Shown here piece by piece: positions 13,189 through 14,613 of a stretch of 14,613 nt of DNA; position 1 is the first letter of the stretch; the number at the start of each line of letters is the position of its first letter. This DNA comes from an uncultured Alphaproteobacteria bacterium. Its GTDB lineage: Bacteria; Pseudomonadota; Alphaproteobacteria; Caulobacterales; Caulobacteraceae. The stretch spans positions 1 to 14,613 of the forward strand of contig CAIZKE010000277.1 of NCBI GenBank assembly GCA_903933475.1, written 5' to 3'. A program made the translations under genes and the position numbers. The notes beneath the pieces were generated by a model, which was not told the DNA's origin, ran no database searches, and saw nothing but the letters and a program-made list of their open reading frames with translations.

Positions 13189-14484
13189 GTGACGGCGGCC
13201 GGGCCCTTCGATCCCACCCGCCGGGGGGTGGTCGCCGGGGCCGCGGCGAGCCCCCTCCTCGCCACGCCCGCCATGGCCGCACCGGACCTGATCTCGATCC
13301 GCACCGACCTCGAGGCCTGGGTCGCCATGGGCGGCAAGGCCTCGGGTGGACCCGGCGATACGGACTCCGGCGCCTGGATGGAGAGCCGGCTGCGGCTGTT
13401 CGGCTACCGCACCCGGAGGCAGGCCTTCGAGGCGCCGTTCAGCGACCTGCGCACCGCCGCCCTGACGTTCGGGAAGGGGTCCGTGAAGGGGTTGGCCCAG
13501 GGTCCCGCGAGGGTCACGGGACCGGAGGGGGTCTCCGGCCCGCTGACGCTAGGGCGCCCGGTCGCCCCTGCGGTCGGCGCCCTGGTCGTCGCCGAACTGC
13601 CCTCCCGGCGCTGGTCCAGCGTCCGCCAGCCCGAGCTCCGCACCCTGGCCGATGAGGTCCGGGCCTCCGGCGCCGCCGGCCTCATCCTCGTCACCCACGG
13701 CCCGACCGGCGAGGCCATCGCCCTGAACGCCCCCGCCGGGGGTCCGCCCTTCGGGGTCCCGACCCTGGTCCTGGCGCCGAAGGACGCCGGTCCCGTCCTC
13801 GCCGCCGCCCGGGAGGGGCAGACGGCGCGACTGGTGATCGATGGCGCCGCCGGCCATCGGCCCGCCTTCAACCTCATCGGGCGGATCGACCGCGGGGCCG
13901 GGCGGACGGTGGTCCTGTCGACGCCGCGCTCGGGCTGGTTCACCTGCGCCGGGGAGCGGGGGCCGGGGATCGCCCTCTGGATGGCCCTCCTGCCCTGGAT
14001 GGCGAAGACCCTGACCCGCCACGACATCGTCGTCGTCACCGCCAGCGGTCACGAGTACGAAAATCTCGGCGCAGAGGCCTTCCTGCACCGGGAAGCGCCG
14101 GACCCGAAGCGGACGGCCCTTTGGGTCCACCTGGGCGCGGGCATCGCTGCCCGGGACTGGAAGGAAACGCCTCAGGGCCTTGCGCCCCTGGACCGCCCCG
14201 ACCCGGCGCGCGTACTGATGGGATCAGCCCATCTCGTTGATATGCTGAAGCAAAGCTTTGCAGGCGAGGCCGGCCTCGAGGCCCCCCTCCCCGCCGGCCC
14301 GGCCGCCGCGGGCGAACTGGCCGAGATCCTGAAGGCCGGCTACCCCGCCGCCTTCGGCGTCTTCGGAGGGCACCGGTTCCACCACACCACCCTCGACGAC
14401 GCCCGCTGCCTCGACCCCGCCTTCGTGGAGCGCCTGCTCCCCCGCTTCCAGGCCGCCATCCTGAAGGCCCTCGGCGAGGCCTGA
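13189..14484 (+). CDS. Tat-exported M28-like protein with PA domain and degenerate metal site
   Basis: A 431-aa protein. A twin-arginine motif (R11-R12 in TRRGVVAGAA), a hydrophobic stretch and a likely cleavage near AMA-AP (residue 30) indicate Tat export to the periplasm. Residues about 125-225 look like a PA (protease-associated) insert. The rest resembles the M28 aminopeptidase fold, but my alignment suggests ligands are lost. The HxD motif becomes P246 and S248. The bridging Asp becomes G255 in CAGERGPG. Of the EE pair, E289 remains and Y290 replaces the ligand Glu. A C-terminal His (H399 in HHTTLDD) is kept. It is probably not a normal zinc peptidase; a binding protein is more likely. 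The start is GTG 13189, 4 nt after the DUF3297 stop, and is supported by the signal peptide. Confidence 0.8.
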   Translation: MTAAGPFDPTRRGVVAGAAASPLLATPAMAAPDLISIRTDLEAWVAMGGKASGGPGDTDSGAWMESRLRLFGYRTRRQAFEAPFSDLRTAALTFGKGSVKGLAQGPARVTGPEGVSGPLTLGRPVAPAVGALVVAELPSRRWSSVRQPELRTLADEVRASGAAGLILVTHGPTGEAIALNAPAGGPPFGVPTLVLAPKDAGPVLAAAREGQTARLVIDGAAGHRPAFNLIGRIDRGAGRTVVLSTPRSGWFTCAGERGPGIALWMALLPWMAKTLTRHDIVVVTASGHEYENLGAEAFLHREAPDPKRTALWVHLGAGIAARDWKETPQGLAPLDRPDPARVLMGSAHLVDMLKQSFAGEAGLEAPLPAGPAAAGELAEILKAGYPAAFGVFGGHRFHHTTLDDARCLDPAFVERLLPRFQAAILKALGEA

Positions 14485-14511
14485 CTTCCCCTTGCCTGCC
14501 CCCCCTTGATT

Positions 14512-14525
14512 GACCGGGGGTCAGG
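14512..14525. promoter_or_regulatory. Palindromic operator candidate upstream of the enoyl-CoA hydratase gene
   Basis: TGACC (14511-14515), GGG, then GGTCA (14519-14523) is a perfect inverted repeat, with GG following. It shares GACC-N3-GGTCAGG with the site upstream of the thiolase and lies about 50 bp before the ATG. Recognised by eye only. Confidence 0.35.
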
Positions 14526-14575
14526 CCGCATCAATTGCAGGTGAGACAGAGGGGCGTGGCCCCCGGGGAGGACGC

Positions 14576-14613
14576 ATGACCTACGAGACCCTGCTCTGGG
14601 AACAGGACGGCCC
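14576..14613 (+). CDS. Enoyl-CoA hydratase/isomerase (crotonase) family, N-terminal fragment
   Basis: Only 12 complete codons are visible: MTYETLLWEQDG, followed by CC. This is the usual opening of crotonase-family proteins, in which a short strand of this kind precedes the VATITLNRP segment. It is preceded by GGGGAGGA, a good ribosome binding site. If the assignment is right it supplies the hydration step missing from the thiolase/acyl-CoA dehydrogenase operon. The gene runs out of the window, so the call rests on few residues. Confidence 0.65.
   Translation, partial: MTYETLLWEQDG

Noticed and set aside
1..14613. CRISPR array, prophage, insertion sequence or defence system
   Set aside because: No regularly spaced long repeats, transposase, integrase, nuclease-effector pairs or composition shifts were seen in the window.

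Overview
This is an ordinary-looking chromosomal window from a very GC-rich alphaproteobacterium. The best guess is Caulobacterales (Caulobacter/Phenylobacterium-like), from the G/C-ended codons, the family mix (a Caulobacter-type 130-aa unknown, DUF3297, an amidohydrolase/acyl-CoA dehydrogenase cluster), -10 boxes resembling GCTANAWC, and one CtrA-like box. This placement is inferred, not proven. I see no insertion sequence, integrase, phage gene or CRISPR array. No stretch over about 300 bases lacks a gene; the longest gaps are about 200 bp (6362-6561 and 8839-9040).

Layout. The left edge (1-1089, +) is the C-terminal part of an M1-type metallopeptidase. It is followed by radC (1144-1881, +) and a tRNA-Leu(UAA) gene (1927-2010, +). 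A short, strongly structured segment (2012-2155) leads into a PAS/degenerate-GGDEF/EAL cyclic-di-GMP phosphodiesterase (2156-3826, +), a class I photolyase (3872-5314, +) and a small VOC/glyoxalase-fold protein (5343-5708, +). A glutathione S-transferase-like gene (5735-6361, -) is divergent from an unknown 130-aa protein (6562-6954, +) with a CtrA-like site in front of it. An SDR oxidoreductase (7034-7801, +) converges, across a strong terminator hairpin, on a two-gene minus-strand operon (8838-7894): a membrane-anchored helix-hairpin-helix protein and a membrane-anchored OmpA-domain protein.

The right half is lipid/acyl-CoA catabolism. A minus-strand operon runs thiolase (12806-11553), acyl-CoA dehydrogenase (11547-10318), amidohydrolase_2 (10243-9041). 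Diverging from it are a DUF3297 protein (12933-13184, +) and, 4 nt later, a Tat-exported M28-like protein with a PA domain and lost metal ligands (13189-14484, +). The window ends in the first codons of a crotonase/enoyl-CoA hydratase (14576 onward, +).

How they may work together. Thiolase, acyl-CoA dehydrogenase and the enoyl-CoA hydratase supply three of the four beta-oxidation steps, and a similar GACC-N3-GGTCAGG palindrome lies about 50-70 bp upstream of both the thiolase and the hydratase. The OmpA/HhH pair would place a peptidoglycan-binding domain in the periplasm and a DNA-binding-type fold at the same inner membrane. That is the most interesting candidate for an incompletely described system. 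Other points of note are a 22-bp-periodic motif array in the leader of the EAL gene, an SDR whose catalytic Asn is Met, and the apparently inactive M28-like protein.
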